A DNA stretch of 64,000 nt from Bradyrhizobium canariense (GCF_019402665.1 NZ_VSST01000021.1:1-64000), one strand, 5' to 3'; shown: positions 14,943 through 24,270, numbered from the stretch's first letter. Numbers and translations are program-made. The notes: a model not told the origin generated them from the sequence alone.

Positions 14943-16318
14943 AGCAGAACATCCTCGTCGTCTCCGAGTCGCTCGGACAACCCAATCACAAGCGCGGCAT
15001 CTTCCACTTCACCCGGGAATTGGTCCGTTCGCTCGCCTCCGAGGGCCATGAGCTCACCCTGCTGGTGGAGACCTCGAAGCGCTACCGCAAGCTCTGCCGG
15101 CGCGAACGACGCACAAAGCTGTTTGCGGCGCAGTCGCGCAACATCGAGCTGCTTGCCCTTTATCGGTTCCTGGACGAAATCAACGTGAGCGGGCCGGTGA
15201 CGCTCAGCGGCACGGGCCGCAAATTCGACTGGCTCCGCCACAGGGCCGGCATGTTGCTGTCGCGCGACAACGTCTTCTGCCTCCTGCGCGCGATCGGCCT
15301 GCGTGGCCTGAACGCGCGGCTGATCGAGAACCGGACCGCCGCGCTCGAATACATTCCGCCGGATCTGGGCCATCTCGAGCTGTTCGGTGAGTTTCAGCTC
15401 GAGCCGGGATTCTTCAACTATCAGGACTCCTCGGCCTTCTTCCTTCTGCCGCCGCCCCGGATCGACGCGCGTGACTACGATGTCGTCGTCGTGGACACCC
15501 CGACCCGGGTAGCGATCACGCGCAGGCCCGGCGCCAAGGTGATCTGCGTGATCCACGACTTGTTGCCGCTCACCGACCTCAAGCTCAGCGACATCGCGAC
15601 GCGGCAGTTCCTGGCGAGAATCCGCACCAGCCTGCGCCAGGCCGACGAGCTCGCCTTCGTTTCAAACTATAGCATGATGCGGTTCAGTGAACTGTTGCCG
15701 CAGTTTGCGCACCTACCGGCGCGGGTTGTGTATCCCCGCACCCGGTTCGACGCCCCGGATGTCCTGCACCTCCCAGCCCCGTCGGGGCGTCCGGGGCGGC
15801 CGAGCTTTGTCGTGATCGTCTCGAACGAGCCGCGCAAGAACGTCGCCACCGTCATCCGCGCCTTCCGCAACGTGCCGCAGGCCGATCTCGTCGTGATCGG
15901 CTATGCCGGCGAGATCAGCCGGATGCGTAATCTGCCGCCAAACATCCGCTTCGCCGGCTATGTCGACGAGCACGAGAAGGCGGCGCTGATCGCGGAATCG
16001 CATGGCCTGATCATGCCGAGCCTTGCGGAAGGATTCGGTGTGCCTATCATCGAGGCGCTGGCCGCGAACACGCCCGTGCTGTGCTCCGACATCACCGTGT
16101 TCCGCGAAGTCGCGGGCGACCTCGCCGACTATTTCGATCCGTTCTCCACTGAGGCGATCGTCGCCTCGGTCACCCGCGTCCTGGCACGGCAGGAGGAGTG
16201 GCGCGGCAAGATCCGGGCGAGACGTCACGAACTCGCTGAACGGTTCGGCTACGAGACCCAGGCCCGGGACTTCCTTGGACATGAAATGCCGAGAGAACGC
16301 TTGGTCGCAGCCCAGTAA
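14939..16318 (+). CDS. Family-4-like glycosyltransferase
   Basis: The 459-residue protein is a GT-B fold transferase. The donor-binding half shows VIVSNEPRKNVATVIRAF, IRFAGYVDEHEKAALIAE and the EX7E motif in PSLAEGFGVPIIEALAANTP. The N-terminal acceptor half, from MKQNILVVSESLGQPNHKRG, has no recognisable specificity marker. The start overlaps the ATPase stop by four bases. A longer upstream reading in this frame lies entirely inside the ATPase gene and is not real. It should add a sugar to the polysaccharide handled by the neighbouring exporter. Confidence 0.9.
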   Translation: MKQNILVVSESLGQPNHKRGIFHFTRELVRSLASEGHELTLLVETSKRYRKLCRRERRTKLFAAQSRNIELLALYRFLDEINVSGPVTLSGTGRKFDWLRHRAGMLLSRDNVFCLLRAIGLRGLNARLIENRTAALEYIPPDLGHLELFGEFQLEPGFFNYQDSSAFFLLPPPRIDARDYDVVVVDTPTRVAITRRPGAKVICVIHDLLPLTDLKLSDIATRQFLARIRTSLRQADELAFVSNYSMMRFSELLPQFAHLPARVVYPRTRFDAPDVLHLPAPSGRPGRPSFVVIVSNEPRKNVATVIRAFRNVPQADLVVIGYAGEISRMRNLPPNIRFAGYVDEHEKAALIAESHGLIMPSLAEGFGVPIIEALAANTPVLCSDITVFREVAGDLADYFDPFSTEAIVASVTRVLARQEEWRGKIRARRHELAERFGYETQARDFLGHEMPRERLVAAQ

Positions 16319-16328
16319 ACATCAGCAG

Positions 16329-17627
16329 ATGAGAGCTGAACAGGCAGCATGGTCCGGCCCTGCCAGGCCGCCAACCTTACGCGACCGATGGCAGGCCTTC
16401 GGCAAATCGGCCGCGTTGATCCGGGCTGCCGATGGGCTCGCCGGCCTGATCGCGGCGTCGCTGCCCTGGTCGACCACGGCCCCTTCGATCTTCATCGGGC
16501 TTTGGCTGCTCGTGGTGACGCCGACCATCGACTGGCGGGATTATGCGCGCAACTTCGCACAGCCGGCGTTCGCCCTGCCCTTCGCCTTTCTGCTGCTCGC
16601 GCTTTTCGGCGTCTTGTGGTCCGACGGCGCGTGGGTCGACCGGCTGCATGCGATCAAGCCGGTCGCGAAGCTCGTGCTGATCCCGGCGCTGCTCTACCAT
16701 TTCAGCCGCTCGGAGCGCGGCCTCTGGGTCTGCGCTGCCTTTCTCCTCTCCTGCGCCCTGCTTGCGGTTTTATCCTGGATCGTGCTGCTGGACCCCGCGT
16801 GGAAAATCACCGCGACGGCGTCGGCCGGCGTTCCCGTCAAGAACTACATCGACCAGAGCCAGGAATTCACGCTCTGCGCGTTCGTGCTCGCGCTGCCCGC
16901 GCTGACCTTCGGCCGCAATGGAAACACGGTTGCGACAGCCATCTGTCTGGCGGTGAATCTGCTGTTCGTCACCAGCATGGTATTCGTCGCCTCGGCCCGT
17001 ACGGCCCTGCTCTGCACGGCCGTGCTGCTTGCCCTGTTCGCCTGGAAGCACCTGAGCCGCCGCGCGACGCTGCTCCTGCTCGCCGGCACACTCGCCGGAA
17101 GCTTGGTCGCCTGGACCACCTCATCCTATTTGCGCCAGCGCATTACCGACGTTGCGGTAGAATACCGCCACGGTCGCGAGGACATCAGCCGGGCTTCGAC
17201 CGCGCAACGACTGACTTACTGGCGCAAGGCACTTTATGCTTTTGCCGAGGCGCCCCTGATCGGCCACGGTACCGGCTCAATCAAGCGTCAATTCGAGCGC
17301 GCCGCCACGGGCGAGAGCCGCCTTGATGCCGAGATCGTTAGCAATCCGCATAACCAGACTCTCAATGTCGCCGTGCAATGGGGCCTGCTCGGTCTCATCC
17401 TGATCTATGCGATGTGGATCGCGCATCTCCGCCTATTCGCAGGCAAAGAGCTCGCCGCCTGGATCGGCTTCGTAGTGGTGGTGCAGAACTTCACGAACTC
17501 ATTGTTGAATTCGCACCTCTTCGATTTCCACGAAGGCTGGATGTATGTGCTCGGCGTCGGCGTCGCGGGCGGCATGGCGCTGAAGACCAAGGCGAAAAGG
17601 CGTCCGGCAGCCAGGCTTAGCGACTAG
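16329..17627 (+). CDS. O-antigen ligase/polymerase-like membrane protein (Wzy_C)
   Basis: This 432-residue protein has about ten hydrophobic segments and the Wzy_C/WaaL signature. The signature includes the arginine-rich RLTYWRKALYAFAEAPLIGHG and the periplasmic-loop histidine in NPHNQTLNVAVQWGLLGL. These proteins join or polymerise undecaprenyl-linked glycans at the periplasmic face. Its presence beside an ABC-type exporter is slightly unusual, because ABC-exported chains are finished in the cytoplasm. That favours a ligase role over a polymerase. The start is ATG 16329, ten bases after the preceding gene; an earlier in-frame methionine would overlap that gene. It is the last plus-strand gene of the cluster. 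Confidence 0.8.
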   Translation: MRAEQAAWSGPARPPTLRDRWQAFGKSAALIRAADGLAGLIAASLPWSTTAPSIFIGLWLLVVTPTIDWRDYARNFAQPAFALPFAFLLLALFGVLWSDGAWVDRLHAIKPVAKLVLIPALLYHFSRSERGLWVCAAFLLSCALLAVLSWIVLLDPAWKITATASAGVPVKNYIDQSQEFTLCAFVLALPALTFGRNGNTVATAICLAVNLLFVTSMVFVASARTALLCTAVLLALFAWKHLSRRATLLLLAGTLAGSLVAWTTSSYLRQRITDVAVEYRHGREDISRASTAQRLTYWRKALYAFAEAPLIGHGTGSIKRQFERAATGESRLDAEIVSNPHNQTLNVAVQWGLLGLILIYAMWIAHLRLFAGKELAAWIGFVVVVQNFTNSLLNSHLFDFHEGWMYVLGVGVAGGMALKTKAKRRPAARLSD

Positions 17628-17684
17628 CTCGCCCGTCGCCTTCGCCGCTACGTTGATGCGCAGCCGTACGAACCACGCGCGATC

Positions 17685-18221
17685 TCAGTTCATCACCGCA
17701 AGGGTTGAACGCTGGCCTTCTCCAGGCCCGATGACCCCGGGAAGATCTGCCGCTTCACCGGCGATCATACCCGACATCCGCCAGAACAGATGGGCCAAGC
17801 GCGAGAACACCAGCCGCTCGCGCTCGACGGCACCGGTGCCATCCGGAATCGTCACCGTTTCAAGGCCCACGATCTTCTTGAAGTCCGGCCAGATCGTCAT
17901 CGACTGCGCGATCAGGGAGTAGCAGCGCGGGTCCTCGTCACTCTCGTCCGGTGCCGATGGCAGACCCGGATATTGTGTCGGCGTAGCGTAGAATTTGTAG
18001 GCACCATATCCGAGCTTGAGCAGGAATTTCTCGGGGGCGGCGATGTCCGCGGCGAAAGATACCAGCCGTGCCTCGCTCAGCACGTCCGGGTCGATGGCAT
18101 CGAGGTCCGATACGCGGAGCGCCGAGCAGAAGGACAGATCGCGATTGTGCTCGCGGAGCAGATTGGCCAGCGGCGGCTGCTGTTGCACGGTGTCGGTGAG
18201 CAGGATCATACTCTTGAGCAT
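17685..18221 (-). CDS. Formyltransferase-like protein, short
   Basis: The 178-residue protein resembles the N-terminal formyltransferase fold. After a helical start (LREHNRDLSF) it has ARLVSFAADIAAPEKFL and LGYGAYKFYATPTQYPGL, which parallel the hydrophobic strand and the GxYNxHPxPxxYPG loop of methionyl-tRNA and sugar formyltransferases. The usual HPGP is replaced by YATP, and the catalytic Asn-His-Asp set is not complete, so the enzyme may be inactive or altered. A GAGGAA ribosome site precedes the ATG. It lies 12 bases after the glycosyltransferase-like gene and convergent with the ligase gene. Assignment rests on a short pattern match and is tentative. Confidence 0.55.
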   Translation of the reverse strand: MLKSMILLTDTVQQQPPLANLLREHNRDLSFCSALRVSDLDAIDPDVLSEARLVSFAADIAAPEKFLLKLGYGAYKFYATPTQYPGLPSAPDESDEDPRCYSLIAQSMTIWPDFKKIVGLETVTIPDGTGAVERERLVFSRLAHLFWRMSGMIAGEAADLPGVIGPGEGQRSTLAVMN

Positions 18222-18233
18222 CGGCGTGATTCC

Positions 18234-19553
18234 TCATGGAAAGAGATGGCGGGCGGTCATGACCGCACCTTCAGTGGCGTGGGATGCGAAGAAATCGTTG
18301 GCGATGCGCTGCCCCGGCGCGATCTCCAGGATGCGGTAGCGCGCCTGTGCCGCGGCATCGCGCGCTGCGTCGACGTCCTCTTGCCAAGCGCACAGCGACA
18401 GCTCGAGTCGGCCGTAGCCGCCGCAATCGGCGGCGTACGAGCCGGTCACGGCTTCCACCGTCGCGGCAACCGCGCCCGCATCGCTGGCCGAGATGTCGCG
18501 CAGGATCACGGCGATGCCGTTTGCGGTCTCGGGCTTCGCGGTCATGACCATGAAGGCATCGCGGGCGCCGGTGCGGCCGGCACGGCGGGCCGAGCGCACG
18601 ATGCCTGCAAAGGCCGGATCGGGGCCGAGCTCCAGCGTCGTCGTCTGCTGGTCATGCAGGATTGTGGCGCGCATCGCGCCGAGGTCGCCCTTCAGCGCGT
18701 GATAGGAGCGCGGCAGCCATACCGTGTCGAGCGGCACCTGCGAGGAGGTCAGGCTCCAGGCCTGGTCGAGCAGATAGCCCTCCCAGATCGCGGGATATGA
18801 CGCGGCGAGCTGCTGCCAGGCTTGCAGCAGCATTTCGGCGCGCTCGGTGCGGCCGAGATAGAGCGTGCGCGCGGACATTTCCCAGCGATTCCACTTGTGG
18901 AGCGCGACGTCGCAACCGACGAAGGACGGCAGCAGCGGCGCTTCGCGCAAGGTCGCACCGGCTTCGACGAACAGCAGCGGCTCGCGGTGTTTGTTCCACA
19001 TCCGCATCATGAACTCGGCCTTCTCGAAGCAGAGGAGGCGGTCGCCGAATTGCGTTTCAATCGGCTCGATGTGACAGGCGAGGTCGAACCGCTCGAGCGA
19101 GTGCCGCAGCGTAAAGGCCGCGGTTGCGTCGCCGCCGCGCGGATAGCAGGAGACGATGCGGGGGCGAGTAATGGATGTATCGGCAGTGGTGAGGAGTTTC
19201 GACCAGCCGATGCCGCCCCACCACATCTCGTGCGGGCCGTCCGTGCCGCAGGGACCGACGGTGCCGAACTCGGTCAGCTTGGACTTGAGGAAGTCGAAGC
19301 CGGGATTCTCGCTTCTGGCGATGACAACGGCGCAGCCGGGATTGAGCGAGCGGTAGAACAGCTCGGCCGCGGCGCCGCTCAGCGGCTCCTTGAGAATGAT
19401 GACGCCGTTTCGCCTGATGTCCGGCACATTATCGAGCGTCGGCGCGCCGTACGCGCCGACCAGCCAGCCCAGGCGATCGCGCTGGGGCCGGCAGAGCCTG
19501 ATACCGCCTGTCAGCAGCAACCGATCTAGGTTTTCGTGCGTCCCGTCCGTCAA
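18234..19553 (-). CDS. Uncharacterised protein, possibly glycosyltransferase-like (GT-A)
   Basis: This 439-residue soluble protein has no signal peptide. Its middle third reads like nucleotide-diphospho-sugar transferases of the GT77-like group: EPLLFVEAGATLREAPLLPS, WEMSARTLYLGRTERAEMLL, AWQQLAASYPAIWEGYLLDQ. A DxD metal site is not obvious (VEA in the expected place), which weakens the call. It sits between the formyltransferase-like and HAD genes on the same strand and is probably co-transcribed with them. A glycan-modifying role next to flagellin and polysaccharide genes is inferred. Confidence 0.5.
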   Translation of the reverse strand: MTDGTHENLDRLLLTGGIRLCRPQRDRLGWLVGAYGAPTLDNVPDIRRNGVIILKEPLSGAAAELFYRSLNPGCAVVIARSENPGFDFLKSKLTEFGTVGPCGTDGPHEMWWGGIGWSKLLTTADTSITRPRIVSCYPRGGDATAAFTLRHSLERFDLACHIEPIETQFGDRLLCFEKAEFMMRMWNKHREPLLFVEAGATLREAPLLPSFVGCDVALHKWNRWEMSARTLYLGRTERAEMLLQAWQQLAASYPAIWEGYLLDQAWSLTSSQVPLDTVWLPRSYHALKGDLGAMRATILHDQQTTTLELGPDPAFAGIVRSARRAGRTGARDAFMVMTAKPETANGIAVILRDISASDAGAVAATVEAVTGSYAADCGGYGRLELSLCAWQEDVDAARDAAAQARYRILEIAPGQRIANDFFASHATEGAVMTARHLFP

Positions 19554-19613
19554 TTCCGTGCCCCCGGTTCAAGTCCTCGGTCTTCAACGGCCCTGGCGAC
19601 ACGATCAGGCGGA

Positions 19614-22028
19614 CTATTTGGGACTAGATCCGAGTGGTGTGATGGCCACGGAATAGACCGCGACGTCCTGCGTCATCGGGGCGATCGGGATCAGCAGGCA
19701 GCCATCCTCACTCTCCGCGCGATAATGGTCGCCGTTTCGCTGAATGCCGGCATAGACCAGGCTTTCGGCTGTGATGGCGAGCACGTCCTGGCTCTCGGCG
19801 GCGTCGCGCACGTCGTCGGCGGACTGGATGGTCACGCCGTGCAGCAGGCCCTCCGCGGCGAATTTCGGCAGCGGTAGCGCGATCATGGCGATGCCCATCG
19901 CACGCGAGACCGAAATGCGCACGCGTATCTCGCCGAGGCCGGTCCGGTGGACAGCGACCGATTCAAGACTCGCTTCGCCATCGGCACAAAACAAGCCGAC
20001 CTGAACCGCGCCGCAGGGACTTTCTTCGAAGACATCGGCGGGCAGGCGGTTGGTGCCGAACAGCGTATAGAGATAGGCATAGGACGGCGACAGGCGCGCG
20101 AAGCTGCCTGCAAGCCACATTGGCGGGCCGGCCGACGTACAGGCGGCGGAGAGGCCGCGGGCGGTGATCTGATTGCGGACGAACTCGGGGTCGAGCATCG
20201 GCGCCAGCGCCTGCGTGCCGAGATTGACGTCGTGTTGCAGGCCTCCGAGCAGCGCCAGCTCGTCGTCATCGGGCAGCAGCAACAGGCGCGCCAGCGTCGC
20301 CGCGCTCCAGCGTGCAGCGACGTCGGGCGCGGCAAACGGGCTGAGACAGAAGTCGAGCGCAACGTTCCCGGCGCTCGCGGCAAAGGCGAGGGCCCCGGCC
20401 TGGAGTTCGGCCGTCAGCGCGATCTGGGTCGCGGAATGCGGGTTGATCTCGCGCAGGACCTGATTGCCTTCATAGTCGCGCACCGAGCCATCGGCGGAAC
20501 AGCAGGCCTGTTCGAGCAGCGCGACGTTGCGGACCAGCATGCGCTTGACGTGAGGGGTGACCACGAGATCAGAGATGAAGCCTGCGGCGCTATCGTCCTC
20601 GGCGAGGTCGATGAAGGAATCGTCGAGAGAGAGAAGATAAGCACCATGGAGGCGAATCCTGATCCCTTCCTGGTCGAAGACCCGTCGCAAGGCCTTCTGG
20701 ACGCTACCGGAATAGCCGAGATCGACGAGAACGAGGTCGGTACAGTCGTCGAAATCCGGTATCTCGTGGCGCATATAGGCGAGCAGCCGTGCACGCAGGA
20801 TTGCGGCGAGCTCGAGAAGATCGCTGGTCTCCATCAAGGTGGGCAACGCTGCGGCAAGCTCCCGGCCGGTCACGATGCCATCGGGTGATGTCGCGAAGAA
20901 CGCCGCGACTTTCGGCGGCAGGAGCTTGACCACTTCGCGGAAGGTCGGTGCGTCGAACTTCGCTATCTTGGGGAGGAAGTCGGCGAGCGGCTGCATCGTG
21001 TCGGCCGAGGCCATCAGGCCGACACGACGGTTGATCTCGATATAGGCGGAGGTCATGCCGTGCAGCTCCTGCCAGAGCCGGTGCGGCAGAAAACCGTCGC
21101 GGCCGAGGAAGCCGAGGGCGACGTTTCGGTCGGCGCCTGCAACCTGCCCGCAGCGCCTGGCGACGAAGGCGTCGAAGGCGGTCATCACCGGGCCGAGCAC
21201 CGTCGCGCCGAGGTGGAAAGCCGGAGATTTATCGGCGCTGCGCGCGGCCATCATCCGTCGCAGCGTGCGCGAACCCTGATCGAGCCGCGAGGGCGCGCCC
21301 GGGCACAACAGCTCGAACAGCGCGGTCTCACGTTGCAGCTTCGAGGCCAATTCCCGCGAGGCCTGAGGATAGTAATGCGGACGAATGCCGTGACGCCGCG
21401 CTCCCTTGATGTCCGCGCGCTCATTGTCGCCGATGTGGAACGAGGCGCTGGCATCGATGCCCTGCTCGGTCAGGTATTTCGCGAACAGATCCTCGCTCTT
21501 GCCGCTGCCATGGTCGCAGGAGGCATAGAGAAAGTCCCACGTCAGGCCGGGGCGGCAAGCGCGCAGCAGTTGCCCCAGCCGGCTGGAATCCCAATAGGTG
21601 TCGGAGATGAATCCGACGCGGTGGCCGGCTCGTTTCATGTCCAGGTATTGCCGAAACATGTCCGGATTGGTGCGGCAGAGCTCGAGCTCCGCCGAGAATT
21701 CCGATTCGACGAGATGGTTCAGATCGCTGCGCGCGAGGCCGAACAGATTGAACGGAAAGAACGAATAGATCTCATCGATGTGAACTTCGCTTCGGCCGCG
21801 CTTCTCCTTCGCGGCCCGCCGCGCGCGCGATTCGGCCTGGATTCGATGCTGAACGAAACTCGCGGAAACATCCGGACAAGTTCTTGAAATGCCCGATAGC
21901 TCGTAAGTCCTTTCAAATACGCCATCCGGCGTCGTGCAGGCGCGAAGCAGAAATGTATCGAAAACATCGAACGACCAAGCAGAAACAATTCGCGCGCGGG
22001 GTTCGAGCCCGGTCGTTGCGGTCTTCAT
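19614..22028 (-). CDS. Large HAD-family protein of the polysaccharide-cluster type
   Basis: The 804-residue protein begins with a haloacid-dehalogenase domain. The nucleophile motif is SFDVFDTFLLRA (Asp21 and Asp24), the conserved lysine lies in SGKSEDLF, and motif IV is IGDNERADIKGARRHG. A second region contains VALGFLGRDGFLPHRLW, which matches the RDG segment typical of long HAD proteins found in surface-glycan loci. It also contains DLVLVDLGYSGSVQKAL. The C-terminal 300 residues are not recognised. Such proteins may act as phosphatases on sugar or lipid phosphates, but I know of no established substrate. It heads the minus-strand trio and is separated by 514 bases from the divergent sigma-factor gene. 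Confidence 0.75.
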   Translation of the reverse strand: MKTATTGLEPRARIVSAWSFDVFDTFLLRACTTPDGVFERTYELSGISRTCPDVSASFVQHRIQAESRARRAAKEKRGRSEVHIDEIYSFFPFNLFGLARSDLNHLVESEFSAELELCRTNPDMFRQYLDMKRAGHRVGFISDTYWDSSRLGQLLRACRPGLTWDFLYASCDHGSGKSEDLFAKYLTEQGIDASASFHIGDNERADIKGARRHGIRPHYYPQASRELASKLQRETALFELLCPGAPSRLDQGSRTLRRMMAARSADKSPAFHLGATVLGPVMTAFDAFVARRCGQVAGADRNVALGFLGRDGFLPHRLWQELHGMTSAYIEINRRVGLMASADTMQPLADFLPKIAKFDAPTFREVVKLLPPKVAAFFATSPDGIVTGRELAAALPTLMETSDLLELAAILRARLLAYMRHEIPDFDDCTDLVLVDLGYSGSVQKALRRVFDQEGIRIRLHGAYLLSLDDSFIDLAEDDSAAGFISDLVVTPHVKRMLVRNVALLEQACCSADGSVRDYEGNQVLREINPHSATQIALTAELQAGALAFAASAGNVALDFCLSPFAAPDVAARWSAATLARLLLLPDDDELALLGGLQHDVNLGTQALAPMLDPEFVRNQITARGLSAACTSAGPPMWLAGSFARLSPSYAYLYTLFGTNRLPADVFEESPCGAVQVGLFCADGEASLESVAVHRTGLGEIRVRISVSRAMGIAMIALPLPKFAAEGLLHGVTIQSADDVRDAAESQDVLAITAESLVYAGIQRNGDHYRAESEDGCLLIPIAPMTQDVAVYSVAITPLGSSPK

Positions 22029-22542
22029 GCGACAATTCCCCGTCCACCATGATCATTAACGTGCGCTTGTGCGGAGTCAGGCGCCTCCACAACGAAAATA
22101 AATTCACGCGCGATTCAAAATCGCGTTCGTCGCGACTGACAGATTCAAAAAAAACGCTAGCTTCGAAAAGGTGATTCGGAAAAAATTGCCGAGTGCAGAA
22201 GTCGTCTCGCGTTCGTTCACACTCGGAAACAATCGCTTCCTGATGCGCTTCGCACGCGCCGCGTTCGATCACCTAGTGCCGCGTAATGTCAGCGTTTTCT
22301 CTCAACGACATCTGTTCAGGATGGATGATCCGCCATGGCGCGAGACGATGTGAAGATTGCAGCTGCGACGCGCGAGAGCATCGCGCAGTCGGCAATTATT
22401 GCCCGATGCTCGGCAAAAAACGACCGGCTAACATCTTGAAAACTAACAAAAATTCTTCGCCTGGAATGTTTTGGCCCCGCGTTCAACGCCTGGAAGCCGT
22501 GCGGCATGTGCGCCGTCGGCATTGCGGGTTGGAGGTTGCGGG
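22029..22542. other. Gene-free divergent region between HAD and ECF sigma genes
   Basis: This 514-base stretch has lower GC than its surroundings and several A-runs near 22145-22190. It must contain promoters for the HAD gene (minus) and the sigma gene (plus). I see no confident -35/-10 pair. A GGAAT at 22463 is followed by CGTT after only 12 bases, too short for a standard ECF promoter. No structured RNA or coding frame is convincing. Confidence 0.5.
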
Positions 22543-23241
22543 ATGAGTTACGCTGCTGATGTCTGGGCTCCCGCCGAGACCGAGATCACGACAACGATGC
22601 CGGTCGATGCGATCGTGCCGGTGATGCCGTCGGTGCCGCTCGCGCCTGATAGCACGCCTGTTGCCGCCGAAATCGTCTACGACGAGGACAGCGAGCTTCT
22701 GGACAAGCTCGCCACCGGCGACGAGGCTGCGTTCCGCATGCTGGTCGAGCGGCACATCGACCGCGCCTATGCGATTGCGTTGCGCATCGTCGGCAACGCA
22801 GCGGACGCCGAGGACGTGGTGCAGGACACCATGCTCAAGATCTGGAGCCATCGTGGTCGTTGGCAGCACGGCCGCGCCAAGTTCTCGACCTGGCTCTACC
22901 GTGTCATCTCCAACCGCTGCATCGATCTGCGCCGCAAGCCGCGCAACGAGAATGTCGAGACCGTGCCAGAGGTCGCCGACGATCAGCCGGGCGCCGTCGC
23001 GATCATCGAGCGCAACGAGCTGAACGACATGCTGGAGCTCGCGATGCAGCGCCTGCCCGAACAGCAGCGCATCGCGGTGATCTTTTCGTACCACGAGAAC
23101 ATGAGCAACGGCGAGATCGCCCAGGTGATGGACACCACGGTGGCTGCCGTGGAGTCGCTGCTCAAGCGCGGCCGCCAGCAGCTTCGTCAGCTGCTTCGCA
23201 AGCATGAACGCGACATCCGCACCGCGTTTACCGATTGCTAA
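22543..23241 (+). CDS. ECF-type RNA polymerase sigma factor
   Basis: The 232-residue protein has an unusual N-terminal extension of about 45 residues rich in proline and valine. Sigma region 2 follows (FRMLVERHIDRAYAIALRIV, AEDVVQDTMLKIW, FSTWLYRVISNRCIDLRRK), then region 4 (LPEQQRIAVIFSYHENMSNG, MDTTVAAVESLLKRGRQQL). GGAGG at 22531-22535 fixes the ATG at 22543. Region 3 is absent, as in all group-4 sigma factors. No anti-sigma gene is adjacent; a 90-residue acidic protein inside the flagellar set (26566-26838) is a possible partner. The gene stands 143 bases upstream of flagellin, so control of the flagellar genes is an attractive but untested idea. Confidence 0.9.
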   Translation: MSYAADVWAPAETEITTTMPVDAIVPVMPSVPLAPDSTPVAAEIVYDEDSELLDKLATGDEAAFRMLVERHIDRAYAIALRIVGNAADAEDVVQDTMLKIWSHRGRWQHGRAKFSTWLYRVISNRCIDLRRKPRNENVETVPEVADDQPGAVAIIERNELNDMLELAMQRLPEQQRIAVIFSYHENMSNGEIAQVMDTTVAAVESLLKRGRQQLRQLLRKHERDIRTAFTDC

Positions 23242-23256
23242 CCATAAAATTGCCCT

Positions 23257-23272
23257 CGCGAAAATTTTCGCG
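23257..23272. promoter_or_regulatory. 16-bp perfect palindrome upstream of flagellin
   Basis: CGCGAAAATTTTCGCG lies 15 bases after the sigma-factor stop and 112 bases before the flagellin start. It has no loop, so it is more like a protein-binding palindrome than a terminator, although an RNA hairpin with an AAUU loop is possible. Confidence 0.45.
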
Positions 23273-23384
23273 CCTGATCTCCTTGCACTCCGCCGTTTGA
23301 GCGAACGGACGGGGCTGCGGTCCGCGTCGTCGTAAGTCGATTTCAACGATGCGGCACGCTTGCCCATCAGCACAGGAGCTTCCA

Positions 23385-24209
23385 ATGCCCGCAATCAATA
23401 CCAACACCGCCGCCAACGCCGCGGTCCGCTACCTCAACATCAACTCCTCGCAGGAGACCAGCTCCCTCTCGAAGCTGTCGAGCGGCTCGCGCATCACATC
23501 CGCGTCCGACGACGCCGCCGGCCTCGCGATCTCCACCCGCATCTCCTCGGACGTGACCACGCTCCAGCAGGCCGCGACCAACGCCTCGCAGGCCAACGCG
23601 ATCCTCCAGACCGCCGACGGCGGCGCCTCGAACATCTCCGATATTCTCGCGCGCATGAAGTCGCTGGCCTCCGAATCCGCGTCGGGCACCACGACCGATT
23701 CCAGCCGCGCCTACATCAACTCGGAATTCTCGCAGCTGCAGGACGAAATCGATTCGATCGCATCCGGCACCCGCTACTCCAGCCAGAGCTTGCTCGATGG
23801 TTCCAGCGTGTTCGCCTCCGGCGTCTCGGTTCTGGTCGGCTCCTCCGGCTCGGATACGATCACCATCACGCTCACGAGCCTCACCGCGTCCTCGCTCGGC
23901 GTGTCCTCGCTCGACGTCAGCTCGCTGTCGGATGCAACCTCGGCGCTGACGGCGCTCGACACGGCGATCGACACGGTATCGGCAGCGCGCGCCAGCATCG
24001 GTGCCCAGGAATCGCGCTTCAACTTCAGCGCCGACTCGATCTCGACGCAGACCCAGAACCTGCAATCCGCAAATTCGGCGATCAAGGACGTCGACATCGC
24101 GGCCGAGCAGTCCAAGCTCTCCTCGGCGGAAGTGAAGACCCAGGCCGCCGTGTCGGCGCTGGCCGCCGCGAACCAGATGCCCCAGTACCTGCTCAAGCTG
24201 CTGGGCTGA
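23385..24209 (+). CDS. fliC: Flagellin (short form)
   Basis: The 274-residue product has the conserved flagellin ends. The N-terminal coil reads NTNTAANAAVRYLNINSSQE, then LSKLSSGSRITSASDDAAGL; the C-terminal coil reads SAIKDVDIAAEQSKLSSAEV and ends QMPQYLLKLLG. The variable central domain is minimal, so this is a short flagellin of about 27 kDa, as in Caulobacter and in thin Bradyrhizobium filaments. It has no cysteine and is very rich in serine, giving many possible glycosylation sites. AGGAG at 23374 precedes the ATG. It is the filament subunit, exported by the flagellar type III system with FliS as chaperone. A strong hairpin follows the gene. Confidence 0.95.
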   Translation: MPAINTNTAANAAVRYLNINSSQETSSLSKLSSGSRITSASDDAAGLAISTRISSDVTTLQQAATNASQANAILQTADGGASNISDILARMKSLASESASGTTTDSSRAYINSEFSQLQDEIDSIASGTRYSSQSLLDGSSVFASGVSVLVGSSGSDTITITLTSLTASSLGVSSLDVSSLSDATSALTALDTAIDTVSAARASIGAQESRFNFSADSISTQTQNLQSANSAIKDVDIAAEQSKLSSAEVKTQAAVSALAAANQMPQYLLKLLG

Positions 24210-24220
24210 TGATGATCCGG

Positions 24221-24245
24221 GCGGGCCGGCATGATGCCGGCCCGC
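24221..24245 (+). terminator. Strong hairpin after flagellin
   Basis: An 11-bp perfect stem (GCGGGCCGGCA / TGCCGGCCCGC) with a 3-base loop TGA begins 12 bases after the flagellin stop. It is followed by TTCCT, not a true U-tract. It could terminate most transcripts or stabilise the flagellin mRNA 3' end, giving more flagellin than FliD. Confidence 0.6.
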
Positions 24246-24270
24246 TTCCTACCAGGGATGACCAGGCAAA

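Noticed and set aside
22460..22485. ECF-type autoregulatory promoter (GGAAT then CGTT)
   Set aside because: The spacer is only 12 bases, shorter than the 16-17 expected, so it was not listed as a promoter.
23316..23384. Sigma-54 promoter for flagellin at GGCACGCTTGC
   Set aside because: The GG and GC dinucleotides are too close for the required -24/-12 spacing, so the resemblance is incidental.
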